A stretch of 64,000 nt of DNA, taken from contig NC_090709.1 of NCBI RefSeq assembly GCF_040954835.1, positions 43,718,490 through 43,782,489 of the forward strand, read 5' to 3'. The translations under genes were made by a program, and so were the position numbers. Shown here in pieces: positions 51,666 through 62,689 of the stretch. This stretch comes from Lepisosteus oculatus (taxonomy: Eukaryota; Chordata; Actinopteri; Semionotiformes; Lepisosteidae). Within the stretch, counting starts at the first letter, position 1. Each line of letters opens with the position of its first letter. Below the pieces are notes generated by a model. It searched no databases. It was not told where the DNA came from and worked only from the letters and a program-made list of their open reading frames with translations.

Positions 51666-54600
51666 TGTAACGCCCTCGCCTGGTGGTGAGGAGGAAGCGC
51701 CCCTAGGCGTGCATAGTACCGCTGGGCATGCTGGGAGTTATAGCCGGGGAGAGTCTGAGGGTCAGCACGGTGACCAGCGGCTGACCCTACCTGTGTAAAT
51801 AATGTCCTAGTAGTTCTAGTGCCCTGTGTAGTCTTATAAGTGTATAGCGTGTTGTTAAGTAATTACCACCATAAAGATGTGTACGTGTTCTGTCAGTCTT
51901 CTCATGTGCATGTATATGCTGTGTTTGGTTTTGTGGTTGTTAAAGAATAAAGCTATTGCTTGGTTTGTTAATCGTGTCTCCACTGGTCCTTTGTTCTGAG
52001 AAGAACCTGTGAATGCTATATCGGTGTCAGAAGCGGGCAGGATGGACAAATCGTGGCAGACACTACCCGATTCTGTCAAGTGCCGGTTGACTCTAAAAGA
52101 GACAAAACCCACCGGCAGCACACATAGGGAGCCTGAGCAACTCCTGGGTGCGACCGGTGGCCACGGCCCTTACCAGGGCTACTCAGTAGTTGTCCCGCCG
52201 GTAGAATTGGGGCGACTGACCGCTACTCCTGGCCAGTGGGTGCCCCTGAGAGAGGATACCCTCACTGCCGGAAACGACCAGTGGCGCGGGTGCGACCCAG
52301 TCACTACAACAGGGAAGTGCCTTGTGAAACCTACGAGGCGCAGTTCCAGCTGGCGGCCCAGAAGAATGGCTGGAGCCGAGCGGAGATGGTGGCGGCTCTG
52401 GAAGGATCGGGCTGCCAAATGCTCTTGGATGTCTCGGAGGAGGACAGAGGCGACTACACAGCGCTGGCGGCAGCTCTCCAGCTGCACTTCGCCGTGGAGG
52501 AGCCGCTGGACCTGATGCGGGAGAGACTGGCCCTGCGGCAGCGCCAACCAGGAGAGCGACTGGGCCCGGTTGCCACTGATGTCATGTTCCTCGCCCGCCG
52601 AGGATACCCAACTTTTCCCCGGGAGGCGCAGCGGGAGATGGCTCTCCAGGCCTTTCTCAAGGCCCTCTCACCCGAGGAGCTGCGGCGCCACGTGCAGCTG
52701 GCCGCGCCAACATCGCTGGAGCAGGCCTTGGCCCTTGCTACACGGGCTGAGGCCGTGTTCGGGGTGACTGGAAGCGCCAGCAGACGCAGTGCACCCTGCC
52801 GGCTGACCGAGGCGACGACGGAGGAGTCCAGCGAGGGGGAAGAGGAGCCAGACCTTGCAGCGACCCCTGACGAACAGCCCCACACGCTGCTTTGCGACCG
52901 CTGCAGGAAGAGGGGACTCCGAACTCCTCGATCGGCGTCGGGAAACGGGAACGGGACAGCTCGCTGCAGTCCGGGGGAAACGGGTGCTTGCCTTCCGTCT
53001 GGGTGCAGCGACGGTGCGCCACCCCTGCTACCTTGCACCCATCCAGGAGGACTGCATTCTGGGGCTGGACCTACTGCAGCGAGTGGGGGCCAGGTTGGAC
53101 TTGGACCGGCAGGAGTTGGTGTGGCATTGCGTGGAAGCGAGGTGTGCCGTTGAGGACCTCTTCCAGCGGAGCTGCGAGGGCCTCGATCAGGACCAGCGGC
53201 AGCGGCTCCAGGCGCTACTCGCCCAGAACGAAGACCTCTTTGCGGCGAGAGATGAGGACTGCACCCGCACTGCCCTGGTCCAACACGAGATCAACACCGG
53301 CGACGCTCGGCCCATCCGCATCCCACCGGGACGCATGGTCCATGCCAAGCGGACCGCCGCCGAGGAAAAGATCCGGGAGATGGCCGCAGCGGGGGTGATT
53401 GAGCCCTCCGCGAGCCCGTGGTCACCGCCAGCCGTACTGGTTAAAAAAAAAGACTGCTCGTGGAGGTTCTGCGTCAACTACCGCAAGCTGAACGAGGTCA
53501 CCCGGAAAGATTCCTACCCCCTGCCGAGGATCGATGATGCCCTGGACTACATCACCGGGTCGACCTGGTTCAGCTCCCTGGACCTCCGCTGCGGCTACTG
53601 ACAGGTACCGCATGCTCCCGATGCTCGCCCGAAGATGGCCTTTTCCATCGGCCAGGGCCTCTGGCAGTTTACTGTCATGCCTTTTGGCCTGTGCAATGCC
53701 CCGGCGACGTTCGAGAGGCTGATGGAGAGGGTGCTGGCATCGGTCCCGACGATCTGCTGGTTCATGCACGGAGTTTCGACCAGGCCTTGACGAACCTCCA
53801 GGCGGTGCTGGCCTGCATCCGCCGTGCTGGCCTGAGGCTCAACCCCCGCAAGTGCGAGCTCCTGCAGCGGGAGGTGACCTTCCTGGGACATATTGTTGGA
53901 CCGCGAGGGGTGGCTACGGACCCAGGTAAGGTCACCGCAGTGAGGGGCTGGCCGACTCCACGCACCGTCGCGGAGCTCCGCAGCTTTCTGGGGTTGGCCT
54001 CGTACTATCGGAGGTTCGTCCGGGACTTTGCCAGCATCGCCGTCCCGCTGCACCGCCTCACCGACAAGGGCCGCCGTTTTGACTGGGACTCGGGCTGTGA
54101 GACTGCCTTTGGCCGGTTACGTGAAGCTCTGGTGGGGGCCCCCATGCTGGCCTACCCCGACCCGCGGTTGCCGTATATTCTCGACACCGACGTGAGTGAC
54201 TCGGGGGTGGGGGCGGTGTTGGCGCAGGAAGGGCCGGATGGGGAGCACGTAGTGGCTTACTATAGTCGGGCTCTGACTAGGCCTGAGCGGAACTACTGCG
54301 TGACCCGTCGCGAGCTGCTGGCGGTGATGGCGGCGGTCCACCACTTCAGGCCGTACCTGTTCGGGACCCAGTTCCGGTTGAGGACCGACCATGCGTCCCT
54401 CACCTGGCTGCTCCACTTTAAGGAGCCAGAGGGACAGATGGCGCGATGGATAGAGATCCTGCAGGAGTACGACTTCACTGTCATGCACCGTGCGGGGTCT
54501 CGCCATCTCAATGCCGACGCTCTCTAGCGGCGCCCCTGCGAGGCCGCGGACTGCCACCACTGCGCCCGACGGGAGCAGCGTGAGGAGGCTGTCCGCACCG

Positions 54601-56452
54601 CGGCGGGGGTGAGCGCCGTGGCCACGGCCCGGGAGGGGCCGCTGGGGGTGGGCCTGCCAGACCTGGCGCAGCGTCAGGCAGCTGATCCTGACGTGGGGCC
54701 GGTGCTCCGCTGGAGGGCAGCTGGAGTGCGGCCTACGCGAGAGGAGCTCGCCCCGCACCCGAAGTCTGTCAAGGCCCTCTGCGCCCTGTGGGAGGCCTTG
54801 GAGGTAAAGGACGGGGTGCTGCGCAAGGGGTGGCGGGTACCCTCCAGTGGCGAGGTACGGTGGCAGCTGGTGGTGCCTCGGTCGCTCCGCGGGGCGGTGC
54901 TCCAAACGGTGCACAGCCAGCCGGGCGTGGGACACTTCGGCGGTAAAAAAACCCTGCAGCGTCTCCGAGGCCGTTTTTATTGGGGTCTTTGCCACAGGGA
55001 CGTGCAGCGGTACTGCCGAACGTGTGCGGTGTGCGTGGCGCAGAAGGGTCCCCCGAGCGCTCTCGGGCCCCCCTCCAACAACGCCAGGTGGGGGCTCCTA
55101 TGGAGCGGGTGGGGGTGGACGTTTTGGGCCCGTTTCCACGCACCGAGGCCGGGAACCGCTACGTCTTGGTGGCCATGGATTATTTAATGAAGTGGCCGGA
55201 GGCCAACGCCCTCCCAGACCAGAGTGCCCCCACGGTGGCCGATGCACTGCTGGAGGGGATGTTTGCCAGGCTGGGGGTGCCGGAGGAGTTACACAGTGAC
55301 CAGGGGCGTAACTTCGAGTCCCAGGTCTTCGCCAGAGTGTGCCAGCGCCTGGGGATCACTAAGACGCGGACCACACCGCTGCATCCCCAGAGCGACGGGT
55401 TGGTGGAGCGGTTTAATCGGACTCTCGCCACCCAGCTGGCCACTCTGGTGTCCCGGCACCAACGGGACTGGGACCGCCACCTCCCCCTTGCGCTCTGGGC
55501 GTATCGGACCGCGGTCCAGGAATCCACCGGGTGCACCCCGGCTTCGCTCATGCTGGGCCGGAAATGCGAACACCGGTGGACCTGGTCTTCGGCCCGCCGC
55601 CCGGAGATGGGTCGGCACCACCGGCTGGACCGGACTACGAGTGGGACCTGCGACAGCGGATGCAGCGGGTGCACAGCTTTGCACGGACCCACCTGACACA
55701 GGTGGGGGTCTGGCAGAAGCGGTACTACGACCTGCGCTGCAGGGGGCCTGCCTTCCAGCCCGGGGACTCGGTTTGGGTGTACAACCCGCGCCGCCGCAAA
55801 GGCCTCAGCCCTAAGCTGGCGCCGTCGTGGGAGGGGCCCGCTGAGGTACTCGGGGTGGTGGGCTAGGTCTGCTACCGTGTCCGGTTGCGAACACGGGGGA
55901 GAGTGGTGGTCCTGCACCGAGACCGCCTGGCCCCCTACCGGGCCCGGGAGGAGGAGCCGTGTGGGGAGGCTCCAGAGGAGCAGCCGGGGCCGGAGCCGGC
56001 CGATAGTGGGGCGTCCGTGGATCGCCAGCCGTCACCGCGGCGCAGCGGCCGCTCACGCAGGGTTCCGCAGCAGTTGGCCGAATACGAGTACAGCCTGAGG
56101 GGGGTGTTCGACGTCGGCGAGACGCCAGACGCTTCAGGTGGGGGCAGTGTAACGCCCTCGCCTGGTGGTAAGGAGGAAGCGCCCCTAGGCGCTCGTAGTA
56201 CCGCTGGGCATGCTGGGAGTGGAAGCCGGGAAGAGTCTGAGGGTCAGCACAATGACCAGCGGCTGACCCTACCTGTGTAAATAATGTCCTAGTAATTCTA
56301 GTGCCCTGTGTAGTCCTGTAAAAGTATAGTGTGTTGTTAGGTAATTACCACCCTAAATGTGTGTACGTGTTCGTCAGTCTCCTCATGTGTGTGTTGATCC
56401 TGTGTTTGGTTTTTGGTGTGGTTGTTAAATAAAGTCAGTGCTTGGTTAATCG
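51666..56452 (+). mobile_element. Ty3/gypsy element, second family, broken
   Basis: 5' LTR about 51666-52019 (TGTAACGCCCTCGCC start), primer site CGGTGTCAGAAGCGGG at 52022 complementary to the tRNA-Leu 3' end with one mismatch, gag (about 52230-52830), protease region, reverse transcriptase (53340-53790), RNase H (54180-54520), integrase (54900-55600), 3' LTR 56158-56452. GC-rich coding in AT-rich flanks suggests it is younger than its surroundings. Broken, with perhaps six or more breaks. The 3' LTR lacks the last 50 or so bases of the 5' LTR and runs straight into the AT-rich unit. Confidence 0.88.
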
Positions 56453-57375
56453 CTGGTATAAACAGATGTGTGCCATGTTTGCCTTTGTCAGCATTTGTTT
56501 CAAAAATAAGTTCACGATACATTAAAAACACAAAAAGCACAAACTTCATAACACAACGATACAAAATCAAAACCAAATCATAAAGCCAATTAAGTACCTA
56601 TCCTTTGAAAACAGAGAACACCTTTATATCTACAAAAAAACCGTGACATTTGTATCTATATTTGAATTACAAAGCAGACCAAGTAGTCGCTGAATTCAAA
56701 GTTCAGATCTTGGCCAAAACAAGAAAATCAGACCTGAGCTAAATTTGGAACAAAAGCCTCTGCTTGAGCTTTTGATCAACATCTGAGTGAAAAAGCCACT
56801 CTCCGGCACATACTGCCCAATGTAGCGTAATGTTTCAGGTGATCTAAATCCCAGTTCGACATCAAGTTTCCAACTCGTTTCCTTAGTCTTGTTTACCCAC
56901 GAACCAGGATTCTACTGTATGAACTTCCGGGGATATTACAAAATGTTTGATGGGGCATCAATCATTCCAGGCGGAAATGGCCTCTTTTTTTTTCTCGAGG
57001 GATCATATTAAACATTTCATTCATATCGAGAGGAGGATCACCATGAGCCACAAAACAAACAGTTTAATTCTGTCTTTTTTATAAAGTAGCGTTTGTGATA
57101 CATTAATAATATTTTCGTGGAAATATAGAAGTTGTAAATTTTTTAATTTATATTTGAATCGAAATGTGGTTTTGAGTCAAGTATTAGCATGTTCATGTAA
57201 TTAGTTTGTGTTTGTCATTACTATATATATATTGCCATGTTACTAGAATTTGTAACTAAAGTTTACTAGTTGTGTTTTTTTATGATGATTAGCCATTTGT
57301 TGATTACAATTTAAAAGGTATGGGTTTAATAGTCGTATATTCTACATCTTTTGCCCACTGGGATGTGCCGGTTTT
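56453..57375. repeat. Duplicated AT-rich unit, copy 2 (tRNA lost)
   Basis: Follows 27714-28740 base for base with scattered changes, but the tRNA-Tyr and its flanks are deleted near 56795. It ends CTTTTGCCCACTGGGATG, the same end as copy 3 at 61072-61089. From 57376 to 57985 nothing is recognised. Confidence 0.7.
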
Positions 57376-57988
57376 AATTGAACAAAGCTAGTTACACATT
57401 TTCAAATGCAGCCTTCATTACAAGACAGTTTATTTCTCAAAAGCGTGATATGTAAAAAAGAGAAAAACGAAAATATATGGATGACAATATTTCAAAGATG
57501 AAGATATTACTTTTGAGAAATTGTCATTTTACGTATCAAGATGTTTTTCAACCGCTGGTTTTAGACCTTTGCTATGCTTCCTGAATCATTTTCAGTGTTA
57601 TAAACTGGGTGTGGAGGTAGCGATCACTTTGTAGAGCAGTTGACAGGCTGGAGCTGTTCAGACTACTCTTGTTATTTCTCAAATGCTTCCATCTTTTTTA
57701 TTTCACGCTAGGACGCGAGTGTGTACATGTGTTTGGTTTTCATTTCACTGATTCTCATTGAAGATTTGGGAATTAACGACGAAAGAATCAGTTGCCTTGG
57801 AAAGCAGAAGCTTTGGTTCACAACGATCTTGAAGACACGCCCATGTAGTGCAGCGTGTGATATTTGTACTATAAAAGACCAAGTGCTCAAAGTGACGTCT
57901 GCGTTTACCTTTTAGACTTTTCATCTTGGGCGCACTTTTAGAAAGCAAAGATAGAGCAGTTGTGTTGAATCACACCATGACAGCTGTC

Positions 57989-58059
57989 AGCAGAGTGGCG
58001 CAGCGGAAGCGTGCTGGGTCCATAACCCAGGATCGATGGATCGAAACCATCCTCTGCTA
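57989..58059 (+). tRNA. Initiator tRNA-Met (CAT)
   Basis: 71 bases: AGCAGAGTGGCGCAGCGG, AAGCGTGCTGGGTCCATAAC with CAT, GATGGATCGAAACCATCC, TCTGCTA. It has the initiator signatures: A1-T72 pair, GGG/CCC anticodon stem, and box B GGATCGAAACC. The variable loop is one base shorter than usual (CAGGATCG for CAGAGGTCG), which may or may not be tolerated. A TTTT run follows at about 58095. Confidence 0.85.
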
Positions 58060-58239
58060 TACACACCGTCAGTTTAATGAAGTGAATTAAAACGTTTTTT
58101 TTTTCTCTCGTGTGTGTGCAAACTTCACACTTACTGTATTCATTAATCTTTACCAATAGCAGATGCCCAAATGTATCTTTGGTTGTTCTGAGATCCTTGA
58201 TAGTTTCCTCAAATCCTTCAAATGAACATCCATATCAAA

Positions 58240-58401
58240 GCACAGTGTACGAAGTTAATTTATTATATTTATTACTATATTTATTATACACGTGTAAATT
58301 AATTACTTTTTCGCAGTAATTAATTTATTATATTTATTACTATATTTATTATACACGTGTAAATTAATTACTGCGAAAATAATTTACTTCGTACACTGTG
58401 C
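58240..58401. mobile_element. Palindromic MITE-like element
   Basis: 162 bases with terminal inverted repeats GCACAGTGTACGAAGT/ACTTCGTACACTGTGC, and a second inner perfect inverted repeat of 20 bases (58307-58326 and 58360-58379, TTTTCGCAGTAATTAATTTA type). A block of about 50 bases is also present twice in direct order. No coding; no target duplication seen. Confidence 0.75.
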
Positions 58402-58489
58402 AGAGTGCCGTATACTCCTAGTTGCGGCACACACGATACATACTGTAAAAAGCCTCAGGCACTGTGTTAGATGTGTTTTCGACGTTATA

Positions 58490-58620
58490 TATGCGTTTAT
58501 TAATGTCGTCGATTTTACGGTTGCAATTCGACGTTGATTATACGTCGAGGCGACGTATATATACGTATAGCCGTATTTTCGCCGTGAATATACGTATATT
58601 CGACGAATCAATGCCCACAG
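58490..58620. repeat. TACGTA/GACGT-rich stretch
   Basis: Dense in TACGTATA, GACGTATAT, TCGACG words, unusual for CpG-poor vertebrate DNA. It resembles the satellite monomers at 60571 in composition but not in register. From 58640 to 60230 no feature is recognised. Confidence 0.45.
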
Positions 58621-60232
58621 CTTGGCATACAAGGGTTTTGCTGAGGGGGTCTTGCCACCTGCCTGAAAAAAAACAGTAAAATGTTTGAGTGCCTATAGAG
58701 TTTCTATTTTTATTTTCTTGACAAAAGTTGATACCATTTCCTGGACACCCCGTCCCCCATCACTGCGTGGTGCCCGGGGAAAAATCTGTAGGGGGGCGTC
58801 TGAAATTCTGAGGGGGGAGTGATATTTCGGTTGAAACGGAGCTGTACGGTGCAGCTACCCAAATGAAATCTCGCAGCTATGCCATTGATTAGTGCTTCAT
58901 GATAGAAGATAACGACTAGCAATCTGGTATTTGGGATGAAGTTCAGTTTCACATTTTTCGTCACTCTCACGGTTTGTATTGCCTGGAGCGAAAAGTACCA
59001 TAAGCGTTCATTTTTGCAGCTACATGGACGTTCTGAATCGTTAAGAAAAAAATGTTGTAAAACCAACAGAAAGCACAGACTGCTATAACTAGTCCTAGTT
59101 ATATAACGATTTTAAGTATAATGATAAACTACTGCAAGGAATCGGTCCACCTGAGCAAACAGGATCGTAATGTTGACACTCAATAACGACACTGATATGT
59201 GCAGTTCCTGGACGGATAGCCCTCCTGCCCATCAAACAGAGTGACTGTTCGTGTCATTTAGTGTTGTCTGACCATTGACAAAGTACAACTATTTTTTTAG
59301 GGCGCAAATTAAGTTAGGTAAATCTTTTTGCCCAAAACTGAAGGGGCGACATTCCCCCCTCCCCCCGTGATGCCAGGCCTGTCCCCATCCTATTCCATAA
59401 TGTCATTATATATAATACCATACAACAGTGACCGATCCTTACTAACTGCATGCGTTAAAATTGCACATCAGCTCATAGCAGGGGGCACATAGCCGCGATG
59501 TATTATCAATGTTAAATTTCAACCATAATATCGACAACATTAATAAACGCATACGTTGAGAAAATATCGAACCCAGCATATTTTCAGGTTATGTACCACA
59601 ATGCATTGCTAGTATTCGTTGGTCACCATTTTGGACACGTTTTTCAAACGTAGAAGTATATCTGCAAATATCTCAGCAATCCTCTTTTGACGAGTAAGTA
59701 TGAACAATAATAATACTATCTGAATACATACAGATCTTTCTTAATATTATTTTGATTAAAATAGTACGTGAATAAGCAAAAATATGGCACATAAAATAGT
59801 GTGAATAGGGAAGATGACACAAAATCGTTTTGCCGTTTCTCTTATTCTTATTCTATGTTGTACTTTCAAACTTTGGGTAATTAGGACAGACTTTATTGCT
59901 CAACTGCTATGATGCAAGCCAAATTTTATACATTTATTTCAGCTTTGAGCTTAGTAAACCGTTCATTTTTTAGATTATACTAAAGAAGATATTAATCATC
60001 ATTTATTTGGGAAGTAATATTATATAATTTTCTCCTAGCTGCGGTGCTGAAGTCCCACCCTACATCAACAGAAAAAGAAATAAAGGAGCACGCAATGTGT
60101 TACTTGAAGAATGCATATGCAAGGCAGGGGGCCAGGAGATCTGGACTCTGAAAATAATAGGTTTTTGGTTCTAACTGTTAGGACAATTAGACAGGGTTTG
60201 CAAATAGTGGACAAAAATCGTCTTAACTTCCA

Positions 60233-61090
60233 TTGTAATATTTTTTTTCTTGGAAATATAGAAGTTGTACATTTTAAAATGTATATTTGAATCAAAATGT
60301 GGTTTTGAGTTAGTGTGTTAATGTAATTAGTTTTGTGTTTGTCATTACTATACTGTATATTGCCATGTTACCAGAATTTGTAGCTGAAGTTTAAGACTAG
60401 TTGTGTTTTTTATGATTATTGCCCATATGTTGATTGTTGATTGATTGTATACAATGTATAATTTGAAATACGTATGTTTCAGGTGTGAATGTGTATTTTC
60501 AGAATAAATTTCTAAACCTAATCATTGGCTTGGTTTACTTGTTTCTACACCTATAAAATCTATCTTTGATGTATAATAGACCTCTAATGTTATCCGTATA
60601 ATAGACCTCTAACCATATACGTATAATAGACGTCTAAAGTTATCCGTATAATAGACCTCTAACCATATACGTATAATTAGACGTCTAAAGTTATACGTAT
60701 AATAGACCTCTAACCATATACGTATAATAGACGTCTAAAGTTATACGTATAATAGACCTCTAACCATATACGTATAATAGACGTCTAAAGTTATACGTAT
60801 AATAGACCTCTAACCATATACGTATAATAGTCCTCTAAAGTTATCCGTATAATAGACCTCTAAAGTTATCCGGAACTCCAACCATATATGTATAATAGTC
60901 CTCTAAATTTATCCGTATAATAGACCTCCAACCATTTATGTATAATGAACGTCTAAACATAGAGGTATAATTGACGTATAACTTTAGACGTATATTAGAA
61001 TTTCATTCTAGATGAATTGTAGACCACATTTAGACGTCTAAGGTATACGTTTAATAGACGTATATTATACGTCTTTTGCCCACTGGGATG
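60233..61090. repeat. AT-rich unit, copy 3, with satellite expansion
   Basis: First 340 bases match 28538-28862 (GGTTTTGAGTTAG, CACCTATAAAATCTATCTTT, GATGTATAATAGAC), then the satellite, then the end CTTTTGCCCACTGGGATG shared with copy 2. Confidence 0.65.
60571..60990 (+). repeat. 25-bp satellite in alternating A/B monomers
   Basis: About 16-17 monomers of about 25 bases, starting GTATAATAGAC. Type A continues CTCTAACCATATAC, type B continues GTCTAAAGTTATMC. They alternate A-B over most of the array, so the higher-order period is 50 bases. Edges are more diverged than the middle, as in unequal crossing over. No unique spacers, so not CRISPR. Confidence 0.85.
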
Positions 61091-61669
61091 ATCAGATTTT
61101 CCCTGGTTCAGAAAAAAGATCTAAAGTGCTACACATAACTTTCTTAATTCGATGTATTTAAAGCAGTGAACTACTGTAGGTGTCACATAACATTCAGAAA
61201 TACAATCACGTATTTGACAAATAAAAACGATTACAATCTAATCCTTCCACGTTTGATCCCAAAATCCCAAGAAATATAAATCTTGACGGGTAGAAAGCTA
61301 TGCTGAAAGTTTATTAAGATACTTAGAAGACAAAGATACTGTATCAATTTATGTTGCATTAGCCTGATTATGTTTAAAAAACACATATAATTAAACACGC
61401 GTTTGCGATTTAAATCAGAACACGATTTAAATCAATATAAATGTTTATATTGTAACGCATACTGTCCAGCCTCCGTTTCTCTATAAAAATTTACTCTGTT
61501 GCACACACACACACAATAGAAGCAGGAAGCAGAAGCAGGGACCGTTGTCAAAAATGACTTAGAATCGATCATGTTGCGATATTTTGAAATATAAAAGTCA
61601 ATTGATTGTCCATAATATCGCTATTCTATTTTTTCGAAGAAATGTTTGTTAAGAGAAGAGTCCAGCACC

Positions 61670-61740
61670 AGCTGGATTTGAACACACAACCTGCCAGTTG
61701 GTAGTTACACACGTAGACCAGTAGGCTACAAGACAGCTCA
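61670..61740 (-). repeat. tRNA-like sequence (SINE head or pseudogene)
   Basis: Minus strand has TAGCCTACTGGTCTACGTGTG (box A-like part) and GGTTGTGTGTTCAAATCCAG (box B). The isotype cannot be read; the cloverleaf is poor. Nothing else is seen from 61090 to 61790. Confidence 0.35.
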
Positions 61741-61794
61741 CATGAACAGGCAGGCGAAACAGCCCTACACAGCCCTGTCGCAGCACACGAATAC

Positions 61795-61975
61795 CGTTAT
61801 TAAATTCTTTAGATACGCGATTCCATATTATATTAGCAGAAAAGCTTAAAACTACCACTTTTTCACACGCTATTTCACATGCTAGTTAAATACTTCGATG
61901 ATTAAAATCGTTAGGGAGAAATGGAATACCGGTGTGTATTTTTCCTTTAAAGTGCCGATTCCTGGAATCTGACTG
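61795..61975. repeat. Dispersed segment also found at 9375-9660
   Basis: See the entry at 9375; GATTCCATATTATATT and GGAATACCGGTGTGTATTTT are shared. Confidence 0.4.
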
Positions 61976-62117
61976 GCTGACACCCCTCTGAAGTGGTTCC
62001 ATAAAATCTGGTATACGGAAAAGAAAGCGTTGATAAATACAAGTGTCTTTCAATGGATTAACATGAATGGAAATCCGTGTTGTGAATAACATAAAACTGT
62101 CACTACGCATGACTGAG

Positions 62118-62157
62118 TCCTTGAGTCTGGCACCTAAGACCACTCAGCCATCCTAAC
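62118..62157 (-). pseudogene. tRNA-Leu (CAA) 5'-half fragment
   Basis: GTTAGGATGGCTGAGTGGTC, TTAGGTGCCAGACTCAAGG matches tRNA-Leu(CAA) up to the anticodon, exactly where the intron would start. The 3' half is absent. Confidence 0.6.
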
Positions 62158-62307
62158 AAGCAGTGGAGGCTGGTGTTTTGAATGCGCCCATTTCTTTGTC
62201 GAAGGATTATTAACTACTACTGATAGTTCTTTTCTTCTTATTACAGAGATTTCTGCATTGCAAGACAATTGACGATATAGATAAAGTCAAGTCTTGGCAA
62301 ACGAAAT

Positions 62308-62366
62308 AGGCACAGACGGGGTTGGACCCCGCGATCTTCAGTTTACGAGACCGACACCTTACCAAT
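62308..62366 (-). pseudogene. tRNA-Thr (CGT) pseudogene, 5' end lost
   Basis: TTGGTAAGGTGTCGGTCTCG, TAAACTGAAGATCGCGG, then CCAACCCCGTCTGTGCCT: anticodon CGT and 3' end kept, acceptor 5' strand and half of the D-arm gone; box B altered (GGTCCAACCCC). Confidence 0.65.
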
Positions 62367-62405
62367 TTATAATGATATTCACAGCAGATTTAAGGAAAGC
62401 ACAAC

Positions 62406-62478
62406 CACCTGAACAGGAACTTGAACCCTGTACCCTCAGATTAAAAGTCTGATGCGCTACCAACTGAGCTATCCAGGC
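62406..62478 (-). tRNA. tRNA-Lys (TTT)
   Basis: 73 bases. GCCTGGA/TTCAGGT acceptor (G-T pairs only), TAGCTCAGTTGGTAGCGC, anticodon stem TCAGA/TCTGA with TTT, T-arm CAGGG/TCCTG, box B GGTTCAAGTTC, discriminator G. Better anticodon stem than its sister at 39050. May be functional. Confidence 0.8.
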
Positions 62479-62680
62479 TCCGGAAGAGAATTGACACTGT
62501 CGGGATCCTCGCAAGTCATATGTCTCTTCTTGTGCCGAAGCGCAGTTGTACCTGACCCGTCTGGAATGACCACTGACTTTATCCAGAAGTGACGGCGCCA
62601 CTCCCAGTAGAATGTGAGTGAAATACAGAACGACATGAGGAGTCAAGCTCCCACAATTCATCTTTCCTCACATTACCCAT
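62479..62680. repeat. Flank duplicated with 39123-39305
   Basis: ACACTGTCGGGATCCTCGCA, CTGACCCGTCTGGAATGACC, CACTCCCAGTAGAATG and CATCTTTCCTCACATTAC are shared in order with 39125-39325. The match stops at CACATTAC, next to the zinc-finger gene's helical exon. Confidence 0.75.
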
Positions 62681-62689
62681 TTTTAGGAT

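Noticed and set aside
52454-55917. Many long minus-strand frames
   Set aside because: Antisense shadows of the GC-rich gypsy coding region.
58710-59066. 118-codon minus-strand frame as a gene
   Set aside because: No domain, no splice sites; G-rich repeats in it resemble common dispersed repeats.
60571-60990. CRISPR-like regular repeats
   Set aside because: Neighbouring monomers are contiguous with no unique spacers, and the setting is a vertebrate genome; it is a satellite.
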